Below, in pieces: positions 25,690-37,205 of a stretch of 64,000 nucleotides of DNA. Position numbers and translations under genes: made by a program. The stretch spans positions 80,408,286 through 80,472,285 of the forward strand of contig CM076196.1 of NCBI GenBank assembly GCA_038277395.1, in the 5' to 3' direction. Source of the DNA: Dryocosmus kuriphilus. Its lineage: Eukaryota > Arthropoda > Insecta > Hymenoptera > Cynipidae. Numbering within the stretch: the stretch's first letter is position 1; every line of letters starts with the position of its first letter. Below the pieces are notes generated by a model. That model saw only the letters and a program-made list of their open reading frames with translations, had not been told where the DNA came from and made no database searches.

Positions 25690-27514
25690 AGCTATATTTT
25701 AATTATCGATTTTTTATATCCACAAAACAATTATTTTCTGATTCTTGGCCTAAGTGCAGCCCTGATTGACCCTCCTCCTTTTAACCATTAGTGCCGTCAT
25801 GTTGAGAGGTTCTCTTTGAATGATTTTGTAATATGCTTCTTGATATGATCTTTGACCTGAATAATTATTATTTTTATTTATATCTTATGAACATTAAGAT
25901 ATTGAAATTTTGATCTATCAATATTAAAAATCTGTTGACTTCGATACATTTAAATTTGGATTTTAGATTCTGAAATAATAGAAATGTTATTTGGATTGTT
26001 TTTGAATGGGGAAACTTAAAAATTTTAATCATTCATAAAATTCTAGAATTTGATTGGTGTTAAATTTATGTGATTTATTCTTCGATTTATGTAAGATTTT
26101 AGTTTCAGTTAACGTATATCGAGGATGTTTATACATAAATCTGTCTTTTGTAGTAGTTTAAGACACATTTGTATAATTTTTGTAATCTTTGTAGATGTGT
26201 TTTTAGTTTTTGAGTGAATTCAAATTATTTTTGTATTCTCTAGAAATTCAGCATATAAAATCAGCAGTAATTAGGGTACAAAATGAAAAATGTGCAGTTG
26301 GAAATTTTCAGTGTAGCCCCTGTTTTTGTCACCGAAAGTGGATGTTCATTATTGTATCTGTTTTCAGGTGAATTTGTGAATAGATGTATATCTGGCAATT
26401 GATTAAAGCATGAGGGGCCTGGTCCGTGCACGAAATTTACTGATATGCAGAAAAAGAACGTTGTGGGTAGCTTTGAACCAACGACAGAGAGAATAACTCA
26501 ACGTACCACGAAGCAACGTATTTTTCTTCGCTAACTTCTATTTCGTGTTTTTATTCATCTCTTTTTTACCCTATTTCATCTTGGCTCCCCTACACCAGGG
26601 GCCTGGCTGTCGGAGCGGTGCATTACCGTAGGCGGTATCCGGTTCTGCCGGAACTACGAGTCCCACGGAAACCTGCCGAATAAATAATCCTGAAGAACTA
26701 CCTCTGTTAGGAAAACTTACGTAAACGCCACGATGATACCAAGAAACCGGAGAAAAAGATTGCACGAGTGGCAACGACACGATTGATCGAAAATCGAATT
26801 TGTGGCGTGCCGAATGAAGAATGGACACGCCAAAAAGTAAAACAAGCGACAAGAGTCACTAAAACAGTATTACTGCTTGGAAACACAAATTCCTTTAAAA
26901 TTTACCATTTTTTTCCTACTTTAACACAAATCTATATCGAATTAAAGTTTAATTTTCTTGACTAATCTGGATAAAATGAGAATATATTAAAAATAAAGGA
27001 TGAGAAAATTTGCACTTAAAGTTTTTATTCGAGATTAATACTGAACTTGAGTTTTATGATACCTAATTTAGGGGTAAGTGAAAAGAACTGGGTGGTCGGG
27101 CAAGCGTTCATAACTTTTGATTTTCCTTGGTTTTTAATTATTTCATCCTACCTTTCCACAACGAGGAATGCTAAGCAGTTTCATTATTCGCTAGCTGATT
27201 CCCATTAGACCGCCGCCGGTTTTTCTCCCGGTTTCGTTATCCGGTGTGGACAGAATGTAAATGAGCTGACTGGCTGCCGAGAGAAATTTTCAACGGGGAA
27301 CACTTCGGACTTGAATTAACGGTAGCAGCTCAAAATTTGACCCTCAACGTATTTGAACTTTACAGCCACTTTAAAACCACTTTCTGTGTAATATTATCTC
27401 TCACCTTATCCCAAGTACGTGGAATGCAGATTCAGCCTTTTCGTGAACATGTCGAGAGTTTTCTTCACCGATGTCTCTTACGTCAATTTTAATACAAATT
27501 AATTTTATAATTTA
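25690..27514. other. No gene recognised; two GC-richer patches
   Basis: Unassigned. Patches at 26440-26860 and 27080-27320 are GC-richer, with motifs such as GGAACTACGAGTCCCACGG and CCGCCGCCGG. The open frame at 26571-26852 has no family resemblance. Either patch could be a conserved noncoding element. Confidence 0.4.
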
Positions 27515-27692
27515 ATTTTCTCCGTTTTTGATGTTAATTATGTATTTTTGTTTTAAAAATTTTTTTTTAGTCTTGATAAAGACGCAAACCAAGCGTCGAA
27601 ACGTTGACTGTTTAAATAAAAAATTCTGCTGGATTATCGAAAAAAGATTTCTTCACTGGTGATTCTCTTCAGCGACAAACGAATATTCATAC
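27515..27692 (+). repeat. PLE2 left terminal direct repeat
   Basis: About 175 bp matching 30601-30773. It includes a hairpin GACGC/GCGTC followed by GAAAC (see the hammerhead-like entry) and reaches the start of the coding frame. Confidence 0.88.
27571..27604 (+). other. Hammerhead-like core in PLE2 repeat
   Basis: TTGATAA, then stem GACGC-loop AAACCAA-GCGTC, then GAAAC. Against the consensus CTGATGA, the C3-G8 pair appears as U-A, a pairing-compatible change. A convincing cleavage triplet with stem III is not visible. In the right repeat (30654-30686) GAAAC is GAACC, so that copy is damaged. Probably a diverged hammerhead; activity doubtful. Confidence 0.45.
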
Positions 27693-30250
27693 TTATAATT
27701 TTGATTATGATGACTATTTTTCCACCATTAACTTCACGTCATAATTTCATCAACAATGGAGACTCACAAACCCACGAAGCATTCTTTCAAAGAATAAACA
27801 TGGAATTTGGAGGATCAACGACATCCTGGCTTAAAGATTGGCTGAATACCAATAAAAAACTCCAAAATTGTGAACACCAACGGATTTTCTTGTTAAAGTG
27901 CCGGCAACATGATATTCTTCCTAAACACATTTTACAATTAAGATCTACTGTGAACTTCAAGAATGGTAAGGTTAACAGCATGTTGAACACAATACACAAT
28001 AAATGCAAACATTCCATTTTGAATTTAGAGATTAAAGATGTCAATATCAACATTAAAATACATGAAAACCGATATTATTAAAGATTGAAAATACACTTAA
28101 ATATATACTACCAAACCAGCTACTCTATAAGTTTTATCAGTTTAACTATACAAAAATTGCCAAATATAATCACTTCCAAAAACAAAAATCTATTAAAAAA
28201 TTCGAAGATTGTTTCAAACAACAAAAGTTTCACTTTGTCTCCTTTCTTGATTCACCTCCAAATAACAAATGGATTATTAATCTTTCGAGTAAAAGCATTC
28301 CCAATAATGTATTAAGAATTTTAAGTCTCGGAGGTAATTTCAATGCTCCAATTATGAAAAAAAGGAACCAAACTCCAGTCCTCCATCTTTTGAAAGATTT
28401 TGAATCAAGTAGCTTTCGAATTGATACAGAATTGATTAAGGAAATCAGAGCTGAATTTGCCCAAAGTGTTACAAATTTCATAAACAACCAAAAACATACT
28501 ATGTTTCTTGAGAAACTTATTTATCAAGAAATTAATGAATGCAAAATGTTTTTGAAAAATAACAAAGATTTTCTGGTAACTAGAGCAGACAAAGGACAAA
28601 TAACGGTGGTGATAGAAAGATCTGAATATAATGAAAAAAAGGACTTATTATTGAATGATCAAAGTACATATAAGATCTTAACAAAAGACCCTTTCAGACT
28701 ATTACAAGAAATGATTAATGATTTAGTCAAACATTGGTTCAATAATAAGTACATTGATAAGCAAACTTATGATAATCTAAAATCACCCATTGGGAATCAT
28801 CATCTACCCAGAGCTTATGGTCTTCCAAAAATCCATAAACATAATCACACGTTAAGAATAATCGTATTTCTTATAGATTCATCCACTTACAATTCAGCAA
28901 AATTTTTAGACAATTTAATTACAAGCTCCATCAGTAAACCAAATAATATTGTAAAAAATAGTTTAGAGTTTGTTAAATTATTTGAAAACCAACAAATTTG
29001 TATTTTCAGCGATGAGTCACATATTTCTCTTGATGTAACATCTCTTTTTTCAAAAATCCCGATGGAACTTGTGATTAAAGCTTTCAATCAAGATGGGTTG
29101 ACATTGAAGAAATACTAATTTGCCCAAAACAGAATTTTTCAGATGCATCCGGTTTTTATTCAATTCCACTTACTTTACATTCAATAACAAATTTTATTCA
29201 CAGATTTTGGGTTCCCCAATGGGTTCTCCATTATCTCCAGTATTGGCTGATATTGTGATGGACGACCTTGAAAAACATTGTCTTAATAGACTTAGTTTCA
29301 AACCCAAAATTTATAAACGATTCGTTGACGACATCTTCATGGTCGTCCCTCACCAGAAAATTAACGAAGGTTTACATTCTTTGAATAGCTATAATGTTCA
29401 TCTACAGTCTACTCATGAAATTGAAAACAATAATTGCTTAAATTTTTTAGATGTTTCCGTTTTAAAGGATGATAATGGATATTTGTGCACCAATTGGTTT
29501 CATAAACCGACATCATCAGGAAGGTAAATCAGTTTTATGTCAATTCATCCGATTGAACATAAGATCGGTACTATATACTGTCTGGTAGACAAAGTAATCA
29601 CGTTATCTCATCCTAAATTTCACTCAGAAAATTTGAATTACATTGAATCGGTTTTGAAAAATAATTTATATCCAATTTCATTTATCAAGAAACATATTTC
29701 GAACAGGTTAAATGCTCATAAGAATGATAATAGTTAGAAAAATAATGATTTTCAGATTAATAGCGAAAAAATTGTTCTTCCGTTTGCAAAAGGGCTTTCT
29801 GAAAAATTCAAATTTAAACTAAATAAAAAATACAATATAAAAACTGTCTTTAATATACCAATGAAATTAGACTGTATGATCAAAACAGGAAAAGATAAGA
29901 TTCCCCATTCAGAGAAGTCCCAAGTTGTTTACAAAATAAATTGTCGAGATTGTAATGCTTGCTATGTGGGCCAATCTAAACGTTACCTTAAGAAAAGAAC
30001 TGATGAACACAAAAGAAATATTAATAGCTTAAACACACAACGAATGAATGTAATAACTGAACATATTATTGAACATGATCACCAGTTCAATTGGGATGAT
30101 GTTAAGATTTTGGATTCTGAAAAACATTATGGAAAACGTATGGCTTCAGAAATGATTCACATTAAAAAGAACCACGAATCAACGATAAATAAACAAACAG
30201 ACCTAGAGAAGTGGAATGATGTTTACGATTCCTTAATCAAATTTGTATAA
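27659..30250 (+). pseudogene. PLE2 reverse transcriptase-GIY-YIG endonuclease
   Basis: Penelope polyprotein in the plus orientation. N-terminal part 27659-28081 has FLLKCRQHDILPKHI, typical of the family. A one-base slip in an A-run near 28195 moves the frame to 28200-29118, which has INLSSKSIPNNVLRILSLGG and AYGLPKIHKHNHTLRIIVFL, then SLDVTSLFSKIPMELVIKAF. A second break with a stop at about 29116 leads to 29120-30250. This last part is one frame with GSPMGSPLSPVLADIVMDDL, the catalytic FVDD box and SGR, cut only by TAA (29525) and TAG (29735). The GIY-YIG domain (29915-30190) looks complete: VVYKINCRDC, CYVGQSKR, the catalytic arginine region KKRTDEHKRN, NWDDVKILD, and SEMIHIKK with its glutamate. 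The start codon is uncertain; ATG at about 27707 is possible. Confidence 0.88.
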
Positions 30251-30600
30251 TTCCATCCCATTATTCCCCAATTCCAAGTTTTTCTTTTATTTTGTTCCCT
30301 CTCCTCACTTTCTCCACAATAGTCTTTTTCCCCCGTCCCCTCACCTTTCATATTTCCCAGTTCATTACTTGCTTGGGTATAACATTTTCCTTCAATTCTA
30401 GTCATACTGTCATACAATAAGGAGCTTAAAAAAAAAATTGACTCGCGTAAATAACATACTCATAAATTTACAAAAAAATCAGAAAATTGAGGAAAAAAAT
30501 AACTCATGTTGTTAAAAGAGCTTATATGAAGTGTGCATATTTATAATTCATTATCAGGTATTGTGTATTAAGATGTTTTTAACACTTATTGTTTTTGTAT

Positions 30601-30773
30601 ATTTTCTCCGTTTTTGATGTCATTTATGTATTTTTGTTTAAAAAATTTTTTAGTCTTGATAAGGACGCAAACCAAGCGTCGAACCGTTGACTGTTTAAAT
30701 AAAAAATTCTGCTGGATTATCGACAAAAGTTTTCTTCACTGATGATTCTCTCCAGCGAGAAACGAATACTCAT
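30601..30773 (+). repeat. PLE2 right terminal direct repeat
   Basis: Direct copy of 27515-27692, ending CGAATACTCAT. Downstream is an AT-rich stretch with ATATAAT repeats before the Tc1 element. Confidence 0.88.
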
Positions 30774-30842
30774 CTCGTATATATGTATATAAAATATAAT
30801 ATAATATAATTATAAGAAGAATATGTTCTTTCTATTATACTA

Positions 30843-32109
30843 CAGTCTGTTCCACAAGAAAGAATACGCGTTTTCTCGAAAAGTTTTAAAGAAAACTTTA
30901 TTTTTCTTTTTTGTCATGAAAAAACACTTTAAAAATTGGGGAGGACTTACCTTAATGAATAGTCCAATCGCCATTATTCTCGATAATAGCCTGACATCTT
31001 CTGGGCATGCTCTCGACTAATTTTTCAGCATATTCTAAAGATAGAGAGCGCCACACCTCTCTAATTCGTCGAGAGAGCTGCTTGAGGGTGAATACACGCC
31101 TTCCTGCAAGTTTTCTCTTAACGACACTCCACAAATTTTCAATCGGATTGGCATCAGGAGATTTTGAAGGCCAGGCCAAGGTGACGACGCCATTTTCAGC
31201 TTTCCAGTTCTTGCAGAGGCGACTGCAATGTTTGGGATCGTTGTCCTCTTGAAGGATCCAAACCTCATTATTGGCTCCAACCATCTTTTCTGCAGACCTC
31301 AGAAGACGATGCTTGTAGATTTTGATCATTTTTTCCGCGATCAGGTTCTCAGTGAACAGCTCTAAACAGCCAAAACCGCGCTGTGAGAAGCATCCCCAAA
31401 CATGGATCTTTACTGGGTGTTTAACAGTTCGCTGGAGGAACCGCTCACCTTTGCCTGACCAGGCACGTTTTATTGGAACCCATGCCCAAAAGGATGCTTC
31501 GTCGGAAAAAATCACATTTGACCAATCGCGATCATTATTTTCCATAGCCCATGACAGCCGTTTTTGCATGTGCACTTCTGAGAGCAGGGGTTTCTGCCTC
31601 GTGCTACGGTACTGCATGTTTGCCTCAGCTAGTCTGCGTCTTATGGTGTTTATACTAACGTCTAATCCCTTCTCCGCTAGCTTAGCCTTGGCTTCGCGCA
31701 GCTGTAGAGTGGGGTTGCGCTTGAATAGTGCGATGATCCCCTTATCCTCCTTGCTGGACGTTGCTCGCGTTTCTCCTTTTCCTGGAAGATCGTCAACAGC
31801 TTTTGTGTCCCTATACCGCTCCACCCACTTTTGCACGAAGTACTTAGACTTTTTAAGCACTTTAGCAGCAGCTGAGTATGAAAGTTTTGATCCGTGTGCA
31901 TTGCTGCACAAAAAGACAGCTTCGAACCGTTTAGCGTATACTGCACTCATTGCGCAAACTTGCTCACTATCCAACACTTCGAATGAAATTGAACCAAATC
32001 GGCGGTTCCGCTCTTGCCCTTGAAACGTACAGTCAGATCAAAAAAGAAACGAACAAAAATCTTTAAAACTTTTCGAGAAAACGCGTATTCTTTCTTGTGG
32101 AACATACTA
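30843..32109 (-). mobile_element. Tc1-like transposon with intact transposase
   Basis: 1267 bp, flanked by TA (30841-30842 and 32110-32111). The terminal inverted repeats are about 50 bp: TGTTCCACAAGAAAGAATAC near the left end and GTATTCTTTCTTGTGGAACA near the right, nearly identical over their length. The minus-strand gene fills most of the interior. A complete element with matching ends and an open frame suggests recent arrival. Confidence 0.93.
30952..31950 (-). CDS. Tc1-type DD34E transposase (332 aa)
   Basis: Cut-and-paste transposase that binds the element's inverted repeats and inserts at TA. From the ATG at 31950 the protein is 332 aa, the usual Tc1 length. The open frame extends nine codons upstream to a GTG at 31977 and beyond without another ATG, so I prefer the ATG. 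N-terminal helix-turn-helix region: about residues 1-110 (SYSAAAKVLKKSKYFVQKW, then STNTIRRRL-like VSINTIRRRLAEANM). Catalytic triad: D150 in VIFSDEASF, D236 in LQEDNDPKH, E271 in SPDANPIENLW, with exactly 34 residues between D236 and E271. No internal stop. Possibly active; expression not shown by the sequence. Confidence 0.93.
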   Translation of the reverse strand: MSAVYAKRFEAVFLCSNAHGSKLSYSAAAKVLKKSKYFVQKWVERYRDTKAVDDLPGKGETRATSSKEDKGIIALFKRNPTLQLREAKAKLAEKGLDVSINTIRRRLAEANMQYRSTRQKPLLSEVHMQKRLSWAMENNDRDWSNVIFSDEASFWAWVPIKRAWSGKGERFLQRTVKHPVKIHVWGCFSQRGFGCLELFTENLIAEKMIKIYKHRLLRSAEKMVGANNEVWILQEDNDPKHCSRLCKNWKAENGVVTLAWPSKSPDANPIENLWSVVKRKLAGRRVFTLKQLSRRIREVWRSLSLEYAEKLVESMPRRCQAIIENNGDWTIH

Positions 32110-32111
32110 TA

Positions 32112-33221
32112 TATCCTCTTATTGTGATAATTTTATATAAAACTGAAAAGCGGGAAACTTTATACAGTAGTATAGAAGTTTATTTTCAACTCCAAGGTAT
32201 ACTTCGTGAAGAAAAATTGTATGAACTTTTTGAAACTTCATATTTCTCTCCAATAAAAATGTACAATGACATGCAAAAAAATTTTTTCTTTTGAAAGAAA
32301 AAAAGTTCAATTTATTTATAGGCAATTGATATTTTTTAAGACAAATTCAATGTTTTTATAATCGGAAGAAAGATTTCTGAAATGGACATTTTTAAGCAAA
32401 AATTTCAACGTAAGGATCATCAAAATCTGTTTAACCGTTCACGAGAAAAATATTGATCATGTTGTAATATTAAACTTTCATGGTTAATAACTTTTGCAAA
32501 AAAATTTTGTTTGCAACCAAAATCTAGGGAAATCTTTTTGAACATAAGGGCTATTCAAAAACTAATTTTGCGGTGAGAAAAAGGACTTTTTCCTTTTGGT
32601 GTCCTACTTTGGATAATTTGACCTAAACTAAAAATTCAAGCTCGAATGAAAAAAAAACTCGTAACCAGAAGATTCCAATCAATGCGGATTTCGACTAAGC
32701 TAGATCAATACTACAATAATGCTATAAAGGTCGCTTCTTTGTCTCCGCACACTTTTTTTTTGTGCCTGTGTTTTCTTTCAATTTTGTAAAAATTCCTATA
32801 CACTTTAGCCTAAACGACTGAGGACTATGGATTTATAAAGTATATTCCATTATCTTTTAGAATATTTTATTTCATGGGATTTACGGAATTGGAAATTGTA
32901 GTAATTATAATACTATTTACAGTTTGTTCAACAATGTTGAAATTTTTAGTCAGTATTTGAGCAATTTTGTAACAACTCAAGTTGTACCTTGAAAATTGAT
33001 GATACATGAATTTGTCAATGCATCTTTGCAATCAGTGAGTCTAATAGAGATAAAAAAGAAGTTGTCGTATTAGTCATATCAGTTTCTCCAGTTATTGCTT
33101 CACAGTAATAAATGTTTTTCGCTGAAACTTTCGGAACTGGTAAAGAACATGAAAACGTGAATTTGTGCATTCTTATTTTTTGAAAAAATTGAATACTTTA
33201 TATTCCTGATTTTTTTTCCAT
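32112..33221. other. AT-rich spacer, nothing recognised
   Basis: About 1.1 kb between the Tc1 element and LINE copy 2, with homopolymer A/T runs and no ORF, RNA gene or repeat that I can support. Confidence 0.5.
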
Positions 33222-34877
33222 AGGTAGCCACTCAATATAATAATAACAATAATAATTATCATTATTATCATTATTATTATTATGTTGTAGCTTTGCGAAC
33301 TCGGAAGTTCATTGCCTCAGCTACCCAGAACCGCCACGCATCTCTATCCTGTGCATCTTCCATCCAGTTCAAATAATCATGTCCTAGTTCTTTTAGATCG
33401 TCCCTTAAGTTTTTCTCCCATCTGTTTCTCGGTCTGCCTAGAGGTCTCTCACTAATCGGTTTCTCTCTCAAAACTTGCGCCACTGTTCTTTCGTTGCCCA
33501 TTCTTGCAACATGTCCCGCCCAGCTTAATTTGCGCGTTTTCATTATTCTATTATTATTTACTGACCCGTAGAGTGCATGCAGCTCATCATTACGCAGTTT
33601 TCTCCATTCACCGGTCTCTTCGTCCCTTTTGGGACCATAGATTTTTCTAAGTACTTTATTTTCGAATAATCTAAACCTGTTCTCCTCTCCTTTCGTCAGG
33701 ACTCACGTTTCGCATCCGTACATGATGACCGGCATTATTATCGTTTTGTAAATTCTTACTTTGATGTTTCTAGATAACGATCGCGATTTTAGTAATGTAT
33801 TTGTTGCATAGTAGCACCCATTGCCAGCTTGCATCCGCCTGTTGATTTCCGTTTTAATTTTATTGTCGCTAGTTATAATAGTCCCAAGGTATTTGAACTC
33901 ATTAACTCTTTCAAATTTCATATTTTCGGCCATTAGATCCCCCTCTTCAATGCTTTGTTCTGATCTGTCCACGATCAAATATTTTGACTTCGATTCGCTG
34001 ACTTCTAAACCTATTTCCTTGGCTTTTGTGATCAAGATTTCCGCATTTTTAGCTACCGTTTCTTTATCATCCCCGAGTAAGTCGAGATCATCCGCATATC
34101 CCAGAATTTGTATTATGCCATTGAGGGTAGCACCGGATGGACTCGTTTGTACTTCTCTGACCACGTATTCTAAAATTAAGTTGAAAAGAATGCACGAAAG
34201 CGCATCAAAACATTTCAGATAAACTTCCGTTTACTCTTATTCTACCCCTACTGCCGCTTAAGCAAACTTCGATAAGTCTAACCAATTTCCTTGGTACACG
34301 CAATAAATCTAGAATCCAGTACATTTGTGCTCGTATAATAGAGTCGTAAGCTTTTTGAAATCGATAAATAGCTGATATATTGCTTCATTAAATTCCCATT
34401 TCTTTTCTAACAGTTGTCTAATTGTAAGCATTTGATCGCTTGTAGACCGGTTTCGGCGAAATCCACACTGGTAATCCCCAATGATTTCCTCAGCAAAAGG
34501 CGTTAGTCTACTTAAGATTACATTGGTCAGGATCTTATAGCACGAAGGCACAAGTGAAATTCCCCGATAATTGTTACAGTTCCTATTATCGCCTTTTTTA
34601 AAAATGAGTATAATAATATAGGTATTCCATTCCTCCGGTATGCGTTCTGTTTTCCAGATTGCGCGTCTTAATTTACAAATTTGGTTTGTGAGGCGAGGGC
34701 CCCCATTTTTTATCAGTTCTGACGGTAGGTCGTCAATGCCCACGGCTTTGTTATTTTTCAACTTCTTTATGATCATTTCTATTTCTTTATCAGTAGGCTC
34801 ATCAATTAGTAGATCAGCAGTGTGGATTTCACCAAGATTAAATTCAACGGGGGCTTCGAGTATGTTCAATAGCTTAG
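33222..34877 (-). mobile_element. RTE-like LINE copy 2, 5'-truncated
   Basis: Minus strand. The 3' end has the same AGCCACTCAATAT and ATT/TAA microsatellite tail as copy 1, and the coding sequence differs from it at only a few positions. It extends further 5' than copy 1: matching to copy 3 stops near 34877 (after AATAGCTTA), where truncation occurred. It contains the RT region but no endonuclease. Confidence 0.88.
33280..34869 (-). pseudogene. LINE copy 2 reverse transcriptase
   Basis: Three open segments cover the RT. Segment 34309-34869 has the N-terminal RT blocks (ELIKNGGPRLTNQICKLRRA, IPEEWNTYIIILIFKKGDNR, NYRGISLVPSCYKILTNVIL, GFRRNRSTSDQMLTIRQLL). Segment 33703-34164 has the catalytic GYADDLDLLG and VNEFKYLGTII. 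Segment 33280-33543 has KTRKLSWAGHVARM and GRPRNRWEKNL. Between 34164 and 34309 the sequence around LKHGD is deleted or shifted. A TGA at 33703-33705 replaces the Trp codon of CESW seen in copy 1. The stop codon is again the first TAA of the terminal repeat. Confidence 0.87.
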
Positions 34878-35224
34878 ATTTACGAACCTAATATTTTTTT
34901 TAAAATTTTCAAACCAGAAGTGTGCACCGACGCAAGTCTACATATTCTTTACAATTCTCCAAAGTTTTAGCGAAAAATATTCATTGAAGAGCGGAACTCG
35001 AAGAAACTGATTAAGCTCATATGGAAAGTAATTAACAATAAGTATTACACGCTCTTAAGAAAAATTAAAATTAAAATTCACTTTCGGTAAAGTCTGAACA
35101 GATTCTTCAACTTTTCAACGTGGAAAAAGAATAATTAAAAGTTTTTTGGAAAAATTAATTTAACATTAATCATATTTAAGCCTTTAATAAAATATTAAAA
35201 TAATCGGGTTGAAATAAATTATGC
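34878..35224. other. AT-rich spacer
   Basis: No gene or repeat recognised. Confidence 0.5.
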
Positions 35225-35530
35225 CAGAGTTAATCCATGGGATATCCTACAGGGGGGAAATTGTATATCTGGGATATCCAGGACATCCCGATGTGTTTGG
35301 AACTTAAACGGGATATTCGAACGTCCCACATGAGATATACCTAAATTTCAATATCCCACGTGGGACATTTGAATATCCCATTTACGTACCGAACACATCC
35401 TGCGATATTCCTGCGATATCCAAATTTCCGCCCGGTAGGATATCCAATGGGTTAACCCAAGAATATCCCTGGGATAATCCGGGACCTAAATGGGATCAAG
35501 TGGGATATGCCACAATACCCTGTTGCTGTG
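35225..35530. mobile_element. Family D element: GGGATATCC repeats
   Basis: About 300 bp saturated with degenerate GGGATATCC / GGATATCCC motifs. Two parts are inverted copies: TTAATCCATGGGATATCCTA with GGGGGGAAATT near 35230-35262, and AAATTTCCGCCCGGTAGGAT with ATCCAATGGGTTAA near 35424-35457. The outer boundaries are uncertain and I cannot name a target duplication. Composition and architecture resemble families A-C. Confidence 0.55.
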
Positions 35531-37203
35531 AGGATTTATTGAAAAAAACTTATTGCTACAAGCACAATTGTAATCTCATAACTTTAAGCATTAGTTTGAA
35601 AGTATATTATTGACCAATTTAATGTTAAAACGCTTAAATTTCAACAATATTTTTAAGATTTAAGAAAATAAATTAAGAACAAATCAACATTTAAATTATT
35701 ATTTAACTTACAATATTTAAATATTATTACAAAATTCTTAAAATTAAAAAAACCAAGAATCTAACGATTATGTAAATTTGGACCAAAGACTCTTCAATAT
35801 TTCGATTCAAATAAAAAAATAAAGAGAAAAGAAAAAGAAGGCAGCCTCAAAATCCCCTTCCTTCTTTTCTTCTCTCGTCTTTTTTTATTTTTATCTTTTT
35901 TAATTCCTAATCAAGAAAGATTTGAAAAAAATTTATCAAAGTTTCGGTGTTCATTAACACCCTTCTCAAAGACAGAAAAAACTTCCAACATATGAAGAAA
36001 CAATTTTGAGAACATTTAATTCTTTCATTGAATTTTTTTACGTACAAATAGAATTAAGGAAAACAAGAATATAAGGAATAGAATGTCAATAAAGATCTTC
36101 ATTTGTGCAAGATGAAGGACTGATGGAAAACTGAAGATTGGTCTTTGAAAAATTTTCTTAACGGCGAATGATATATTTTTAGAAAATATTGATAAGCTTG
36201 ATACTAAGCTTGATTCGATTACTTAGCTTTATTCTTTAAATTCAGATTTGTAACACAGAGCGGAGAGATGAGGAGTGTTGATCTTTGACGGCAGAATTTC
36301 GCAACCTAAATCATAAAGCTGATAAGAATTCAGAAGAATTAAAATTTCCCTAGTGTTTAATTTACGCAGCGAAAGTCCATAAATGTCGAAATAATTTATC
36401 CATGGAGAATAAACTCGACATATTTATTTTTTTGAAATAATTTATTGGATTCAAGTAAGGAAAACACCTTACTTCTTGATGGCGTACACAATGATTAATC
36501 ACTTCCTGGAATTTCTAGATCTGTTTGTACTTGAAATAATTGAGATATGAAAGTAAGATATTTCAGTTTCTCAACAGAATAATAATTTTCTTGTCATGTC
36601 CTGAATTTTTGTTCATTCACAAATAATATGATAATTATTTTTTTTTCTCTTTTTAAAGAATAATGCTCGATATTTTCAGACTTACACTTTTTACACAATA
36701 CCTAATAGCAGGTGTAGAAACTGCAGCTTTGTAAGCTACAATTTAGTGTTTCCCTGACTTTTTTTCTAAATTTGTTGTTCTCTTGGCATAAATTTCGCCT
36801 GACACATAGAAAGGGTTACTTACATGAATGGGACAAGAAGGTGGATTTACTCTTCACGTAAGGAGTGTTCCTACACCGTTGTTCCGCTTTCGCTGAAATT
36901 CGTCAAACCTCTGGAAACTAGGAAAACATGCATTTTTTAATGCACTTACCTAAATGCCCATAAGTGCTGGGCAAAGTGCCGGAGATATGTGTACTAAATT
37001 TTATGAAAATGCACACCATTTCACTGAATCACTTTTAATATCAAAAAGTTCTAAGAGAAAATAAGAATATTTTGTTCTACAATCCCATTTTATCTAAAAA
37101 AAAACCTGCTTCACCCACAAAAACGAGGAAGTATTTACTAGAGTAGGGCAATTTCCAACTGTTTTCCTGATCCAATTTAAATATCCCGCAAAAGTTGCTT
37201 ATT
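35531..37203. other. AT-rich region, no gene
   Basis: No family-level similarity seen. A purine-rich/pyrimidine-rich hairpin is present at 35821-35880 (AGAGAAAAGAAAAAGAAGG against CCTTCCTTCTTTTCTTCTCT). Confidence 0.5.
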
Positions 37204-37205
37204 TA

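Larger units (their letters stand above)
27515..30773 (+). mobile_element. Penelope-like element PLE2 with direct terminal repeats
   Basis: About 3.26 kb, bounded by direct repeats 27515-27692 and 30601-30773 that share TTTTCTCCGTTTTTGATGT, GACGCAAACCAAGCGTCG and TTCTGCTGGATTATCGA. Between them lies a plus-strand Penelope gene ending in a GIY-YIG domain. The repeats differ by several substitutions and short indels, so the insertion is not recent. The family differs from PLE1 in sequence and terminal-repeat arrangement. Confidence 0.9.

Noticed and set aside
26571..26852. 93-aa minus-strand frame
   Set aside because: Looks like antisense of GC-richer unique DNA; no domain or repeat match I recognise.
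31322..32023. 233-aa open frame on the plus strand
   Set aside because: Antisense shadow of the Tc1 transposase gene and crosses into its flank.
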